Of a DNA stretch of 64,000 bases, positions 8,686 through 18,833 are shown piece by piece. Source of the DNA: Acinetobacter sp. HY1485 (GTDB lineage: Bacteria > Pseudomonadota > Gammaproteobacteria > Pseudomonadales > Moraxellaceae). A program made the translations under genes and the position numbers. The first letter of the stretch is position 1, and each line of letters opens with the position of its first letter. A model generated the notes under the pieces. It was not told where the DNA came from. It was given only the letters and a program-made list of their open reading frames with translations, and searched no databases. The stretch covers positions 1-64,000 of the forward strand of contig NZ_JANKZG010000002.1 in NCBI RefSeq assembly GCF_027568475.1, in the 5' to 3' direction.

Positions 8686-9820
8686 AACGCTGATCCAATG
8701 GTACCCAATCAATGACCCATGCAGACTTCATTCCTAAACTTGCATCAGCTTGAATTTTCTTACGTATATCTGTTGCACTATCTCGATCTTTCATCGGTCC
8801 AATCATAATACGAATACCTTTCGATGTTGGACTGGTTGTAACTTTGTAACCTTTAGCACGTAATTTTGCCACAGTATTATCAGCATTAGCTTGATTAGCT
8901 GCTAAAGATACCTGCACCATAATTTTGCTTGAGCCGCCCATAATCTCACGGGCTTTCTCTGTATCTGCTTTTTTCTTCGCTACTTCTGAAGTATCCGCTT
9001 CATGTTTTTTTACTTTAGGCTCGGTCTTAGCTTCCGTTTGTTTTTTTGCTTCTAGCTCTGCTTGATGTTTTGCTTTTGCTTCTAAATCTGCTTGCTTTTT
9101 CGCTTTAGCATCTAGTTCAGCTTGACGCTTAGCCTTTGCCTCTACGTCAGCTTGCTTTTTCGCTTTTGCTTCGGCCTGTTCAGCTTGGTGCTTGGCTTTT
9201 GCTTCTAAATCCGCTTGTTTTGCTTTTGCGTCTAAGTCTGCTTGTTTTTTAAGTTTTGCATATACATCAGACTGTTCTGCCTGAAACTTCTGTTTTTGTT
9301 GCTCCGCTTCCAAACTTGCTTTTTTCTTCGCTTGCAACGCCAAAGCATCAGCTTGTTTTTTCGCATCGTCTGCAACTTGTTTTCTTTTAGCTGCTATATC
9401 TTCTGCAGCTGTTGCAGCTTTGGTCACTTCAGGTGGAATATTATCTGAACTTTCTGTTTCACGTTTACGGCGCGCATTAATCTCAGCATATTCTTGTGCA
9501 GCTTTTTGCGCGGCTGCCGCTTCTGCTTGCTGTTGCTGTGCCAAATATTGCTGTGTTCTTGCTTCTTGCTCAGCCACGGCACGTTCACGCGCACGCTTTT
9601 GCTCTGCAAGTAGGCGTTTTTCTGTTTCTACGTCCACGGTTACAGGCTGTAACGACTGCATTTCTGCAACAGTTGCTTTTTCAGGTGCAACCTGTGCTGT
9701 TTGAGGTGCTGGCGCTTGTTTTAACTCTTGTGTTCCTTTATGTAGTAAGGCGGCAAGTAAAACACCTCCTCCTAATAGAACAACGCCACCCATCCAACGT
9801 TGTTTGTTATTCATTGACAT
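8684..9820 (-). CDS. dedD: DedD-like SPOR-domain cell-division protein
   Basis: A 378-residue protein with a short cytosolic tail, one membrane helix (about 9-27), a long Ala/Lys/Gln/Glu-rich coiled segment (about 60-290) and a C-terminal SPOR domain (about 298-375). SPOR domains bind denuded glycan strands at the division septum. The position, last in accD-folC-dedD, matches the order known in enterobacteria, which supports the name. The middle segment is far longer than in Escherichia coli DedD (about 220 residues in total) and resembles TolA in composition, with imperfect repeats such as AKAKKQADLEAKAKHQAEL. The start overlaps the folC stop as TAATG. Confidence 0.8.
   Translation of the reverse strand: MSMNNKQRWMGGVVLLGGGVLLAALLHKGTQELKQAPAPQTAQVAPEKATVAEMQSLQPVTVDVETEKRLLAEQKRARERAVAEQEARTQQYLAQQQQAEAAAAQKAAQEYAEINARRKRETESSDNIPPEVTKAATAAEDIAAKRKQVADDAKKQADALALQAKKKASLEAEQQKQKFQAEQSDVYAKLKKQADLDAKAKQADLEAKAKHQAEQAEAKAKKQADVEAKAKRQAELDAKAKKQADLEAKAKHQAELEAKKQTEAKTEPKVKKHEADTSEVAKKKADTEKAREIMGGSSKIMVQVSLAANQANADNTVAKLRAKGYKVTTSPTSKGIRIMIGPMKDRDSATDIRKKIQADASLGMKSAWVIDWVPLDQR
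9020..9300 (-). repeat. Imperfect tandem repeats inside dedD
   Basis: The DNA for the coiled segment repeats units like GCTTGCTTTTTCGCTTT and TCTAAATCTGCTTG every 30-40 bases, coding for AKAKKQADLEAKAK-type heptad-like repeats. Repeat number may differ between strains. Confidence 0.6.
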
Positions 9821-11088
9821 TATTCAATGTACTCCCAAACCGCTTCTAATGTATGAAACGAACCGCATACTAAAATAATTTGTTCTTCATTTGCTTGTTG
9901 TAATGCATTTTCAAATGCCTGTGAAATTGTTTCAAATACCTCAACAGGTTCATTGTCTAGTGCATTTACGATTGCATTTAAAGGTGCTGCACGCGGTGCC
10001 GATAAAGCTGCAATATTCCACGAAGCAATAGCAGGCTTTAATTGCTGTACAACACTTTGAATGTCTTTATCTACCAGCATAGAAAATACAGCTTTGATTT
10101 GCGTATATTGTGTATTGCATTGTAAGAAATTTTTCAATTCACGCAACAAAAATTCAACACCGTGTGCATTATGTCCCGCATCAAAAATAACGGTTTTATT
10201 TTTAATTGTTCTAATTTCAAAACGCCCTGCAATTTTAGCATTTTGTATACCTTGTATGATGGCATCATTAGATACGTTTAAACCACTTTTTAAAATGCTT
10301 GCTAAAGCAGTCGATAAATTTTCAATCGCAAGATGCCCACGAGGTAAACGTAGTGTTGTCCCACCACTTGCAAATGCCCAATATTCTGTATCTAAATTTT
10401 CGTAAACATAGTCATGCCCTGCTACTGTCAACGGCGCTTGGCATTGTTGCGCTTTTTTCTCAATCGCTTGTGGTAATGCCTGTTGTCCTGCAAAAATAAC
10501 AGGAATATGCGGGCGTATAATACCTGCTTTTTCAAATGCAATTTTTTCGATGGTATCGCCTAACCAATCTATATGATCCAAACCAATATTTGTAATAACT
10601 GCTAAGTCAGGATCAATGATGTTTACAACATCTAAACGCCCACCTAGTCCGACTTCTAATACCCAAACATCGCACTGTTGCTGTTGAAAAATAACAAATG
10701 CTGCTAGCGTGGTCGCTTCAAAAAAAGAAAGTGTCAATCCGCAATCACGGCGTGCTTGATCAACTTGAACAAAAGCATCAATTAATTTTTGATCTGTCGC
10801 TTCTATACCCGAAATTTTAACCCGTTCGTTAAAACGGTAGATATGAGGAGATTGATACAAGCCAACTTGATAGCCTGCTTGCTTTAGAATACTAGCAATT
10901 GTTGTTGTTGTAGAGCCTTTACCATTGGTACCCGCCACAGTAATCACTTTGGCTTTAGGCTGTGTAATATTTAATTTTTGTGCAACAGGGAGAACTCGTT
11001 CTAATCCAAGATCAATCCCTGTAACATGAACGTGACCCCAATAGTTGAGCCACGTCATTAAAGAGTCAGTGCTTAATGGTGCGTTCAC
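9820..11088 (-). CDS. folC: Bifunctional dihydrofolate synthase / folylpolyglutamate synthase
   Basis: A cytosolic ligase of 422 residues. It joins glutamate to dihydropteroate and then adds further glutamates to folates, using ATP. The P-loop GTNGKGST is seen near residues 53-60, followed by the omega-loop and Mur-ligase-like core (GLDHIDWLGDT near 170). In the C-terminal domain IFDAGHNAHG is the conserved DGAHN-type motif. The start overlaps accD by four bases (ATGA), and the stop overlaps dedD, so the three genes are probably translationally coupled. Confidence 0.95.
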   Translation of the reverse strand: MNAPLSTDSLMTWLNYWGHVHVTGIDLGLERVLPVAQKLNITQPKAKVITVAGTNGKGSTTTTIASILKQAGYQVGLYQSPHIYRFNERVKISGIEATDQKLIDAFVQVDQARRDCGLTLSFFEATTLAAFVIFQQQQCDVWVLEVGLGGRLDVVNIIDPDLAVITNIGLDHIDWLGDTIEKIAFEKAGIIRPHIPVIFAGQQALPQAIEKKAQQCQAPLTVAGHDYVYENLDTEYWAFASGGTTLRLPRGHLAIENLSTALASILKSGLNVSNDAIIQGIQNAKIAGRFEIRTIKNKTVIFDAGHNAHGVEFLLRELKNFLQCNTQYTQIKAVFSMLVDKDIQSVVQQLKPAIASWNIAALSAPRAAPLNAIVNALDNEPVEVFETISQAFENALQQANEEQIILVCGSFHTLEAVWEYIE

Positions 11089-11972
11089 TTTACATTCATT
11101 AGTTTGCTTACGATTCTGTATACAGTATCACGTAATGAATGACGGTGAACAATTTGATCAACCACACCATGCTCTAATAAATATTCAGCACGTTGGAACG
11201 GTTCATCTAGTTTTTCACGTACCGTTTGCTCAATCACACGTTTACCTGCAAAACCAATCATCGCTTTAGGTTCTGCCAAATGCACATCACCTAGCATTGC
11301 TAATGATGCTGTTACACCACCATATACAGGATGTGTAAGTACCACAATGTATGGTAAACGTGCTTGTTTAAGGCGCTCAACTGCTGCTGATGTACGTGCC
11401 ATTTGCATTAAAGACAACATACCTTCTTGCATACGCGCGCCACCTGAAGCAGCAAAGCATACTACTGCTTGCTTATTTGCAATGGCATGTTCAACAGCTT
11501 TTACAAAACGGTCGCCCACTACTGTACCCATTGAGCCTGCCATAAAATCAAACTCAAATGCACACGCTGTCATTGGAATGCCCTTTAGAACACCCTCAAA
11601 TACCACTAAGGCTTCAGTTTCACCTGTTTTCTTTTGTGCTTCAGAAATACGTTCTGTATACGGTCTATTGTCTACAAATTTAAGTGGATCTTTTGTAACA
11701 AACTCTTGTCCAAGTTCTTGAGTAACTTGATCAAAAAACCAATTTAAACGCGGACGTGCTTTCATGCGTAAGTGTTCATCACACTGTGGGCATACATAGC
11801 CATTAAATGAGATTGCCGTTACTGTCGTCAGTGAATGACATTCTGGACATTCAATCGTTGGTTCAGAAAAGCTGGCTTTTAGCGTTTCTTTTTCATCAGG
11901 TACATGGATACCTGGTACAGGACGATCTGTCCACGGCGTTGCGGCATTTAATACTTTTGCTGTCATACTCAC
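11085..11972 (-). CDS. accD: Acetyl-CoA carboxylase carboxyltransferase subunit beta
   Basis: The beta half of the carboxyltransferase, which with AccA moves the carboxyl group from biotin to acetyl-CoA to make malonyl-CoA. It has 295 residues. The N-terminal zinc ribbon is complete: C42, C45, C61, C64. The crotonase-type fold follows with the GGARMQEG motif. It overlaps trpA and folC by four bases each (ATGA). The product, malonyl-CoA, is also the extender needed by the aryl-polyene cluster at the other end of the window. Confidence 0.97.
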   Translation of the reverse strand: MSMTAKVLNAATPWTDRPVPGIHVPDEKETLKASFSEPTIECPECHSLTTVTAISFNGYVCPQCDEHLRMKARPRLNWFFDQVTQELGQEFVTKDPLKFVDNRPYTERISEAQKKTGETEALVVFEGVLKGIPMTACAFEFDFMAGSMGTVVGDRFVKAVEHAIANKQAVVCFAASGGARMQEGMLSLMQMARTSAAVERLKQARLPYIVVLTHPVYGGVTASLAMLGDVHLAEPKAMIGFAGKRVIEQTVREKLDEPFQRAEYLLEHGVVDQIVHRHSLRDTVYRIVSKLMNVK

Positions 11973-12766
11973 TCGTCGAGCGCTGCTCGAAGCTCCTTGA
12001 TTTTGTTAATCGTTTGATCTGCGGCTTGCTCGATAGGTTGTGTTGCAAAAGGTTTAACTAACGCACTACCTACAATCACAGCATCGGCAACAGCACCCAT
12101 GGCTTTTGCAGATGCTGCATCATTAATTCCAAAACCCACACCCACAGGTGTATTGGTTTTAGTTTTAATTTTGGCAATGCGCTCGGCTGCTTCTTCTACA
12201 TTTAATGTAGCAGCACCTGTTACGCCTTTTAGCGACACATAGTAGATAAACCCACTTGCTTGTTGCGCTACATGTTGAATACGATCATCGGTTGATGTGG
12301 GTGCAAGTAAGAAGATTTGGTTCATGTCATGTTTTTTCAACACATCATTAAACGCTGTTGCTTCTTCGGGTGGTAAATCCACAAGTAACACACCATCTAC
12401 ACCGCTTTCGTGTGCAATTTGAACAAACTTATCGTAACCAATCACTTCAATCGGATTGAGATAACCCATCAGCACCACAGGTGTTGTGCTATCTTTTTCA
12501 CGGAATTGTTTCACCATGCTCAGCGCATCAAGTGTATTTGTTCCGCCTGCTAATGCACGCTCAGCAGCCAATGCAATCACAGGTCCATCTGCCATTGGGT
12601 CAGAAAAAGGAAGTCCTAATTCAATGACATCTACCCCTGCTTCAACCATACGGTGTAATAAAGGGACAGTAACAGAAGGCACAGGATCACCCGCCATTAC
12701 ATAAGACACAAGTGCTTTACGCTGTTGAGATTTAAGCTGTTCAAAACGTGTGGCTAAACGCGACAT
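11969..12766 (-). CDS. trpA: Tryptophan synthase alpha subunit
   Basis: A TIM-barrel enzyme of 265 residues that cleaves indole-3-glycerol phosphate to indole and glyceraldehyde 3-phosphate. The catalytic residues E49 and D60 are at the positions known for TrpA (motif [14 protein letters not shown]). AAGGA lies about ten bases before the ATG. It begins the overlapping operon trpA-accD-folC-dedD and is separated from trpB by 283 bases with a terminator, an unusual split since trpB and trpA form one complex and are normally adjacent. Confidence 0.97.
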   Translation of the reverse strand: MSRLATRFEQLKSQQRKALVSYVMAGDPVPSVTVPLLHRMVEAGVDVIELGLPFSDPMADGPVIALAAERALAGGTNTLDALSMVKQFREKDSTTPVVLMGYLNPIEVIGYDKFVQIAHESGVDGVLLVDLPPEEATAFNDVLKKHDMNQIFLLAPTSTDDRIQHVAQQASGFIYYVSLKGVTGAATLNVEEAAERIAKIKTKTNTPVGVGFGINDAASAKAMGAVADAVIVGSALVKPFATQPIEQAADQTINKIKELRAALDE

Positions 12767-13011
12767 AAGCTCTATTTCCTTGAATAATGGCTTATTACCG
12801 ATTCATCAAACTGGTCTAATCGCATTCAACATTCACTGCAATTTTCCGCGAGGTACATTAATCAATATTTAAGGTTTTTTCTCAATGATCAAAGATACCT
12901 TTTTTCGTTGTTTTCTAAAGACGCAATTTAACGGTAATAAGCAAAATAATATTTAAAATTAATAGCCCAAACAATGATTTAAAAACATTTTGGGTTTATA
13001 TAGGGTAATAG

Positions 13012-13040
13012 CAAAAGGCACCGCATCATTGCAGTGCCTC
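13012..13040 (-). terminator. Terminator downstream of trpB
   Basis: AGGCAC/GTGCCT stem (13016-13021 and 13034-13039) with an inner GCA/TGC; on the minus strand it is followed by TTTTGCTATT, a short T-run. It separates trpFB from trpA-accD. Confidence 0.65.
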
Positions 13041-13049
13041 AAGAAATGG

Positions 13050-14273
13050 CTACATATCTACCATTTCTATACCATCTAAGCGAGCTACCGTCATCAGGTC
13101 TTTATCGCCACGCCCTGATACCGTTGCAATTAAGATTTGGTCTTTTGGCATGGTTTGTGCAAGTTTAGACACATACGCCATTGCATGGGCACTTTCAAGC
13201 GCAGGAATAATCCCTTCAATACGCGTTAAATCACGGAAACCCTGTAACGCTTCTTCATCATTAATTGGCACGTAATTCACACGTTGCATATCTTTTAAGA
13301 AGCTATGTTCAGGCCCTACGCCTGGATAATCTAAACCTGCCGAAATACTGTGAGTTTCGATGATCTGCCCTTGAGGGTCACTCATCAAGTAAGTACGATT
13401 ACCATGTAACACGCCCACATGCCCTGCATTCAACGGTGCAGAATGTTTACCTGTTTCAATGCCTAACCCTGCAGCTTCTACGCCGTACATTGCCACATCA
13501 TCATTTAAGAATGGGTAAAATAAGCCCATTGCATTTGAGCCACCACCCACACATGCCACAAGTGCATCGGGTAAACGCCCTGCTTGTTCTAAAATTTGGC
13601 GACGTGCCTCACGCCCAATAATGGATTGAAAATCACGTACAAGTTGTGGATAAGGATGTGGACCTGCTACCGTACCAATCACATAATAAGTATTATCTAC
13701 ATTAGATACCCAATCGCGCATGGCTTCGTTCATGGCATCTTTGAGTGTGCGTGAACCACTAGTCACAGGCACAACTTTTGCACCTAATAAACGCATACGG
13801 TATACATTCATCGCTTGACGTTTTACATCGTCCTCGCCCATATATACCACACACTCTAGTCCTAAGCGTGCTGCAATGGTTGCAGTGGCAACACCGTGTT
13901 GTCCTGCACCTGTTTCGGCAATAATACGCTGTTTACCCGAAAGTTTAGCCAATAGAGCTTGTCCAATCGTATTATTTACTTTATGAGAACCTGTATGGTT
14001 TAAATCCTCACGTTTTAAGTAAATTTGCGCACCGCCGAGGTGCTTCGACCATCGTTCAGCATAATAAAGTGGACTAGGGCGACCAACATAGTGCGCCAAA
14101 TCGCGGTCGAATTCTGCAAGAAACTGCTCATCTGTTTTCATGCGTGTATACAAGTTTTCTAAATCTTGTAATGCCGCCATAAGCGTTTCTGACACAAATC
14201 GTCCGCCATGAATACCAAAATGCCCACGAGCATCTGGATATTGTGTGTAGTCAATTTTATTTTGCTGATCCAC
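13050..14273 (-). CDS. trpB: Tryptophan synthase beta subunit
   Basis: A PLP enzyme of 407 residues joining indole and serine to make tryptophan. The Schiff-base lysine is K98 in HTGSHKVN, and the phosphate-binding loop GGGSNAMG is present near residue 240. It overlaps trpF by 17 bases. A terminator follows, so TrpB and TrpA are likely made from separate transcripts. Confidence 0.97.
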   Translation of the reverse strand: MDQQNKIDYTQYPDARGHFGIHGGRFVSETLMAALQDLENLYTRMKTDEQFLAEFDRDLAHYVGRPSPLYYAERWSKHLGGAQIYLKREDLNHTGSHKVNNTIGQALLAKLSGKQRIIAETGAGQHGVATATIAARLGLECVVYMGEDDVKRQAMNVYRMRLLGAKVVPVTSGSRTLKDAMNEAMRDWVSNVDNTYYVIGTVAGPHPYPQLVRDFQSIIGREARRQILEQAGRLPDALVACVGGGSNAMGLFYPFLNDDVAMYGVEAAGLGIETGKHSAPLNAGHVGVLHGNRTYLMSDPQGQIIETHSISAGLDYPGVGPEHSFLKDMQRVNYVPINDEEALQGFRDLTRIEGIIPALESAHAMAYVSKLAQTMPKDQILIATVSGRGDKDLMTVARLDGIEMVDM

Positions 14274-14898
14274 AATGGACTCCTTGCATAAACATCTTTA
14301 TTTGCTGATGGTCTTTAATACCTTTTGCAACTTCTACACCACCACTTACATCCACTGCAAATGGCTGTGTTTGTTTTATTGCTTGTTGAATATTTTGCGG
14401 GTTTAATCCACCTGCTAAAATGAGTGGAATACTGAGTTTGGGAAACGTTGACCAATCAAATGAATGTCCCGTTCCACCTTTTAGTTCAGGATGCCAAGCA
14501 TCTAATAAGATAGCACTTGCACCTGCATCTTGGTAGCGTTCAATTTCTGCAATAATGTCTAAATTAGGCTTCATTTGAATAGCTTTATACCAACGGCGCT
14601 GTACGTGCTTGGCAATTTGCGCACATTCTTGGGCTGATTCATCACCATGAAACTGTAAAATATCCACAGGGGCTTTGGCAAGTGTACTTAAAATATCTTC
14701 AAGTGACGCATTAACAAAGAGCCCGACCGTTTGCACATAAGCAGGTACGGCATGCAACAATATTTTTGCTTGCTCAGGCGTTACAGCACGTGGGCTAGGT
14801 GGATAAAATACAAAGCCAATGGCATCTGCGCCTAAACTCACCACACTGTTTACATCTTCTAAACGTGTAATCCCACAAATTTTGGTTCGAACTCGCAT
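14257..14898 (-). CDS. trpF: Phosphoribosylanthranilate isomerase
   Basis: A 213-residue TIM-barrel enzyme of tryptophan synthesis that isomerises phosphoribosylanthranilate. The catalytic cysteine is C8 in KICGITR, and the phosphate-binding loops GGTGHSFDW and LAGGLNPQN are present. It is the first gene of trpF-trpB and divergent from selO, with 93 bases between them. No leader peptide or trp attenuator was seen. Confidence 0.95.
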   Translation of the reverse strand: MRVRTKICGITRLEDVNSVVSLGADAIGFVFYPPSPRAVTPEQAKILLHAVPAYVQTVGLFVNASLEDILSTLAKAPVDILQFHGDESAQECAQIAKHVQRRWYKAIQMKPNLDIIAEIERYQDAGASAILLDAWHPELKGGTGHSFDWSTFPKLSIPLILAGGLNPQNIQQAIKQTQPFAVDVSGGVEVAKGIKDHQQIKMFMQGVHCGSAK

Positions 14899-14991
14899 CT
14901 TTAATCTTTTAATCTTGCGTTACACACACTTTACCTGAAACAACATAATATTTGATATATTTTAAGTTGTGCCAATTTTTAATGTGCTGTT

Positions 14992-16389
14992 ATGCAATTT
15001 AATGCTCAATATACGCAACTTGCGTCTAAACTGTATCACCATCAAAAACCTCATCCCCTATTAAACCCACAAGCAGGGCATTTTAACCATGCACTTGCCG
15101 ATGAATTAAAATTTAATGGTGATTGGGTTGCACTTTGTAGCGGGCAACAAACCTTTGATGAATTTGAACCGCTTGCAATGGTGTATGCAGGGCATCAGTT
15201 TGGGCAATGGGCAGGACAATTAGGCGATGGTCGAGGTTTATTGATTGCTCAAGTGCTTAACACACACGGAAAAACCATTGATTTACACCTTAAGGGTGCA
15301 GGTAAAACGCCATATTCTAGAATGGGTGATGGACGTGCCGTATTACGTTCAGTAATTCGTGAATATTTAGCAGGTCATGCTTTAAATTCATTGGGTGTTG
15401 CCTCAAGCAATGCGCTTGGTTTCACAAGTTCACGCCAAGGCGTACAACGTGAAAAACTTGAACCAGGTGCGATGATGCTTCGTACATCGGATTGCCATAT
15501 CCGTTTAGGACATTTTGAATGGATTAATCAATATGCACCTGAGCTATTGGCAGACTTTACGCAAAAATGTATTGAATGGCATTACCCACACCTTTTAGAT
15601 AGTGCTAGTCCTACTATTGATTTTGCACGTGGCGTCATTGAACGCACCGCTCAAATGGTGGCAAATTGGCAGTTAGTGGGTTTTGCACACGGTGTAATGA
15701 ATACCGACAATTTGAATATTACAGGTTCGACCCTCGATTTTGGACCATTCGGATTTATGGAGCGTTTTCGTCCTGATTGGCAAAACAACCATTCAGACCA
15801 TAGCAAACGCTATACCTACCAAAAACAGCCAAGTATTGCTAAATGGAATTTATGGGTATGGGTAAATAACCTGCGTCCTTTGGTAGATGATGAACAAACA
15901 CTCCTTGCGACCATCGAACACTTTGAACCCACTTTTTTAAAGTATTACCAAAATGGACTCGCACAAAAGATGGGCTTACCAAGTTTCCATAAGGATAGTT
16001 TTGATTGTGGCTTAGAATTTTTACAGCTTTTACAAAAAGAACAGTTAGATTACACGCAAAGTTTTTGGCGTTTACAACAGCAAGAATACACAGCAATCCA
16101 ACATGACTGCATTGACCAAACATCATTTGAAAAATTCATCACACGTTATCATGCAATACGTGAACATCAAGATGTCAGTGCATTACAAGCTAATATGAAA
16201 AACCCACGTTATATTTTGCGTAATCATATGGCACAAAAAGCCATTGAGCATGCAGAATGTGAGGACTTTTCTGAAGTTGACCGTTTATTTAAATTATTAG
16301 CAAATCCGTTTACCGTACAGCCTGAGTTAGAACAACCGAGCGACTTACTGACCAATGAGCCTGCTTTAGCAATTAGTTGCTCGTCTTAA
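14992..16389 (+). CDS. selO: SelO-type protein adenylyltransferase (YdiU family)
   Basis: A pseudokinase-fold protein of 465 residues. Known members transfer AMP from ATP to Ser, Thr or Tyr of other proteins, notably in redox control. Conserved blocks are seen in order: AGHQFGQWAGQLGDGR (about 64-79), LKGAGKTPYSRMGDGRAVLR, the DNLNITG and DFGPFGFM metal-binding motifs, and NPRYILRNH. The C-terminus ends in Cys-Ser-Ser, as in bacterial members whose penultimate cysteine replaces the selenocysteine of eukaryotic SelO. No strong Shine-Dalgarno is visible. Convergent with baeR. Confidence 0.93.
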   Translation: MQFNAQYTQLASKLYHHQKPHPLLNPQAGHFNHALADELKFNGDWVALCSGQQTFDEFEPLAMVYAGHQFGQWAGQLGDGRGLLIAQVLNTHGKTIDLHLKGAGKTPYSRMGDGRAVLRSVIREYLAGHALNSLGVASSNALGFTSSRQGVQREKLEPGAMMLRTSDCHIRLGHFEWINQYAPELLADFTQKCIEWHYPHLLDSASPTIDFARGVIERTAQMVANWQLVGFAHGVMNTDNLNITGSTLDFGPFGFMERFRPDWQNNHSDHSKRYTYQKQPSIAKWNLWVWVNNLRPLVDDEQTLLATIEHFEPTFLKYYQNGLAQKMGLPSFHKDSFDCGLEFLQLLQKEQLDYTQSFWRLQQQEYTAIQHDCIDQTSFEKFITRYHAIREHQDVSALQANMKNPRYILRNHMAQKAIEHAECEDFSEVDRLFKLLANPFTVQPELEQPSDLLTNEPALAISCSS

Positions 16390-16391
16390 TT

Positions 16392-16428
16392 ATAAGGTGT
16401 CACTATTTTTAAAACAGTGACACCTTAT
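16392..16428. terminator. Hairpin between convergent selO and baeR
   Basis: A perfect 13-base inverted repeat, ATAAGGTGTCACT and its complement, around an 11-base loop. No long T-run follows on either side, so it may end both transcripts less sharply or act as an RNA 3' end protector. Confidence 0.65.
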
Positions 16429-16459
16429 GCTTTAAAGTATTCAATTTTATAGAAATAAA

Positions 16460-17134
16460 TTAAGGATATTCAAAACGATAGCCTATTCCATAAACTGCTT
16501 GTACCCACTCATGATCTGTATCACTCATTTCGGTGATTTTACGGCGTAAATTTTTAATATGGCTATCAATCACACGGTCAGCCACATCAAAACTATCGGG
16601 GTTGATATGATCTAACAGTTGCGTACGAGAATAGACCTGCCCCACATGTTCTAAAAATAATTCTAATAAGCGAAACTCTGTTGGCGTTAAATTTAATGCT
16701 TTTTGCTTATACCAAATACGCTGTTGAGACGCATCAATTCTAAACGTTTCTTGTTGCTCAGGTTCTGCTTTACGTTCTAAACGGCGCAACACAGCTTGTA
16801 CACGTGCAACCAACTCTTTTGGACTAAATGGTTTACACACATAATCATCTGCACCCATATTTAAGCCCAATACACGGTCAATCTCTTCAGTGCGTGCTGT
16901 TACCATAATAATCGGTAAATCTGATTGTTCACGTACTTTACGGCAAATTTCTAAACCATCCATACGCGGTACCATTAAGTCTAAAATCATTAAACTTGGC
17001 TTTTTGGTTAAAAACGCTTGATACGCCTCAAACCCATCATGAAATACCCGCACCGCAAAACCCGATGCTTCTAAATAGTCTTTTACTAAGCCTGCAAGTT
17101 CTACTTCATCTTCAACTAAATAGATTTGATGCAT
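16460..17134 (-). CDS. baeR: BaeR-like OmpR-family response regulator
   Basis: A DNA-binding response regulator of 224 residues. The receiver domain has the acidic pair D9/E10, phosphorylated D52 (LDLMVPRMDG) and K101. The winged-helix domain covers about 130-222 (LTPTEFRLLELFLEH, then VIDSHIKNLRRKI). It follows baeS by nine bases, so the two are co-transcribed. In Acinetobacter, BaeSR responds to envelope stress and raises RND efflux pump expression. The name rests on overall resemblance and on its partner kinase; other OmpR-type regulators cannot be fully excluded by reading alone. Confidence 0.8.
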   Translation of the reverse strand: MHQIYLVEDEVELAGLVKDYLEASGFAVRVFHDGFEAYQAFLTKKPSLMILDLMVPRMDGLEICRKVREQSDLPIIMVTARTEEIDRVLGLNMGADDYVCKPFSPKELVARVQAVLRRLERKAEPEQQETFRIDASQQRIWYKQKALNLTPTEFRLLELFLEHVGQVYSRTQLLDHINPDSFDVADRVIDSHIKNLRRKITEMSDTDHEWVQAVYGIGYRFEYP

Positions 17135-17143
17135 ATTCCGATC

Positions 17144-18760
17144 CTAATTTAATTTTAATAATTGCTTGTTAAATGTAAGTTTGGCACGTAATCCCCCTAA
17201 AGGTGAATGTTCAAACGTTAACTCGCCACCTAAGGCATGAGCAAGACGTACTGAAAGCGCAAGCCCTAGACCTGTACCACCTGTACTACGTGTACGCGAA
17301 TCATCTACTCGATAAAACCGCTCGCCTAAACGTTCTAATTGCTCATCACTTAAACCCAGTGGGCTGTCATCCACATAAAGTGTCCAATCGCGTTCTGTTT
17401 CCTCGGTGTGAATCTGAATTTTTCCGCCACGCTCGGTATAACGAATACTATTGCCTAGAAGATTAACCAAAATTTGTTTAAAACGGTCTTGGTCTAGTGT
17501 TAATCGTGTACTGTGTCCCTGAACTGTGACCTCAAATTCAGATTGATCAAACTTTGTTTTAAAACTTTCAATTTCCTGACAAATAATCTGCCACGGATCA
17601 ACTTCTGTGAAGTAACATTTTAATTGTTGCACATCAACTTGTGCTAAATCTGATAAATCTTGTGTGAGTTTTTTTAAGCTACACACTTGCGCCATCATTG
17701 AACCTAAATGCTCAGGTGTTGCTTTTCTAATGCCATCTTGCATCGCTTCAATTTGCGCTTGAAGTACAGAAAGTGGGGTTTTAAGCTCATGGGAGGTATC
17801 TGCTACCCACTGACGGCGTGACTGTTCGTGCTGATATAAAATTTCCGAAAGTCGATTGATCTGTGTTGATAAATCCCCTAATTCATCATTTCGTTTCACT
17901 TTTACTTCGTATTGGTAGTTGCCTTGTGTGAGTTCTTGTGTCGCTTTAAGCAAACGATGAATTGGTTTTTTAAAGTAAGTTGCAAGTAAAATAGCCAGAA
18001 GCAAACTGGCCAATACAGTCACTGCATAAATAAGAAGTAAAACACGTTTTTGTGTACTAAAGAAATTTAGACTGAGTGCATCATCTTGGTTTAAAACGGG
18101 TTTAAGCCCCAAATAACCCACTACTTTGCCATTCACCTCAATTTCACGATATGACACTGTTCCGTGACTTTGCTCTCCCACAATAAGATTTTTGTTTTGA
18201 TCATATAACGACAAGCGCCCACTCAGTCCTAATTTATCGGGAAATGGTGGTGGAAAACGCCTATCAAAGCGACCTTCTCGAGAAGGCATTGGTCTATTAA
18301 ATTCAAAACCATCGAAAGGCTGGTACTCTGAAGGTAAGTTTTGTTGTAATAGCTGTAAATGATCTGCCTCATCCCACAGACCATGTTTAAACCCTGTAGG
18401 AATATTTAAACTTGTATTGTCTTTAAAATATCGTTGTTGCAAAGAAATATCGTACTGACGGCGTAACCACATACGCGATAAATGTTCTAGATTTTCGGGG
18501 TTTGGAGAAGCATCTACCTGCAAAATTTGTGCTTGAATGGCATCACCCCAATCATGGTAAACCTTATAGACGCCTTCTAAATTATCAATTAGATGGTCAA
18601 GTTTTTGCATCTCAACATCAGCCACGTACTTGGCAAAGTTTTCTTTCATCGTCCACTGGAACACTGCCAAACTTACCGTTGTAATAAAAACTGTGGTGAG
18701 CAACACTGTAGAAAATAAGCGTAAAGCAATCGGAATACGGCGATTTTGCAACTTAACCAT
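17144..18760 (-). CDS. baeS: BaeS-like sensor histidine kinase
   Basis: A membrane kinase of 538 residues: TM1 at about 12-35, a large periplasmic sensor to about 238, TM2 at about 239-263, HAMP to about 315, then the HisKA domain with H324 (DTSHELKTPL), N-box LLGNSIRY, and G2 box GGTGLGLAL. The G1 box reads VDDSPLGLSDEQL, without the usual DxGPG but like the DTAPG/DSPPG form known in BaeS. The periplasmic part has an Arg/Phe/Pro-rich patch near 160-175. It is divergent from the small lipoprotein gene at 18869, which may be a target or a signal partner. Confidence 0.8.
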   Translation of the reverse strand: MVKLQNRRIPIALRLFSTVLLTTVFITTVSLAVFQWTMKENFAKYVADVEMQKLDHLIDNLEGVYKVYHDWGDAIQAQILQVDASPNPENLEHLSRMWLRRQYDISLQQRYFKDNTSLNIPTGFKHGLWDEADHLQLLQQNLPSEYQPFDGFEFNRPMPSREGRFDRRFPPPFPDKLGLSGRLSLYDQNKNLIVGEQSHGTVSYREIEVNGKVVGYLGLKPVLNQDDALSLNFFSTQKRVLLLIYAVTVLASLLLAILLATYFKKPIHRLLKATQELTQGNYQYEVKVKRNDELGDLSTQINRLSEILYQHEQSRRQWVADTSHELKTPLSVLQAQIEAMQDGIRKATPEHLGSMMAQVCSLKKLTQDLSDLAQVDVQQLKCYFTEVDPWQIICQEIESFKTKFDQSEFEVTVQGHSTRLTLDQDRFKQILVNLLGNSIRYTERGGKIQIHTEETERDWTLYVDDSPLGLSDEQLERLGERFYRVDDSRTRSTGGTGLGLALSVRLAHALGGELTFEHSPLGGLRAKLTFNKQLLKLN

Positions 18761-18786
18761 CTCAATATGTATCTTGTGTGTATTGT

Positions 18787-18833
18787 AACCAACATATTGC
18801 TAAAAAACTCTTCATAGTTCCTCCATGTTGGTT
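18787..18833. promoter_or_regulatory. Inverted repeat in the baeS / lipoprotein intergenic region
   Basis: AACCAACAT (18787-18795) and its exact complement ATGTTGGTT (18825-18833) are 38 bases apart between two divergent genes. This is a candidate paired operator half-site, perhaps for BaeR. It could also be chance. Confidence 0.35.

Noticed and set aside
9020-9300. Possible CRISPR-like or satellite repeat
   Set aside because: The repeats are in frame, degenerate and code for a coiled segment; there are no unique spacers.
8684-9820. TolA of the Tol-Pal system
   Set aside because: The C-terminal domain is SPOR, not TolA domain III, and there are no tolQRB-pal neighbours.
9420-9849. Cys/Ala-rich frames antisense to dedD
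   Set aside because: They arise from the low-complexity repeats of dedD read on the other strand.
12783-12945. 11-base inverted repeat GCTTATTACCG in the trpB-trpA gap as an operator
   Set aside because: The arms are about 130 bases apart in AT-rich DNA with no promoter between them that I could support.
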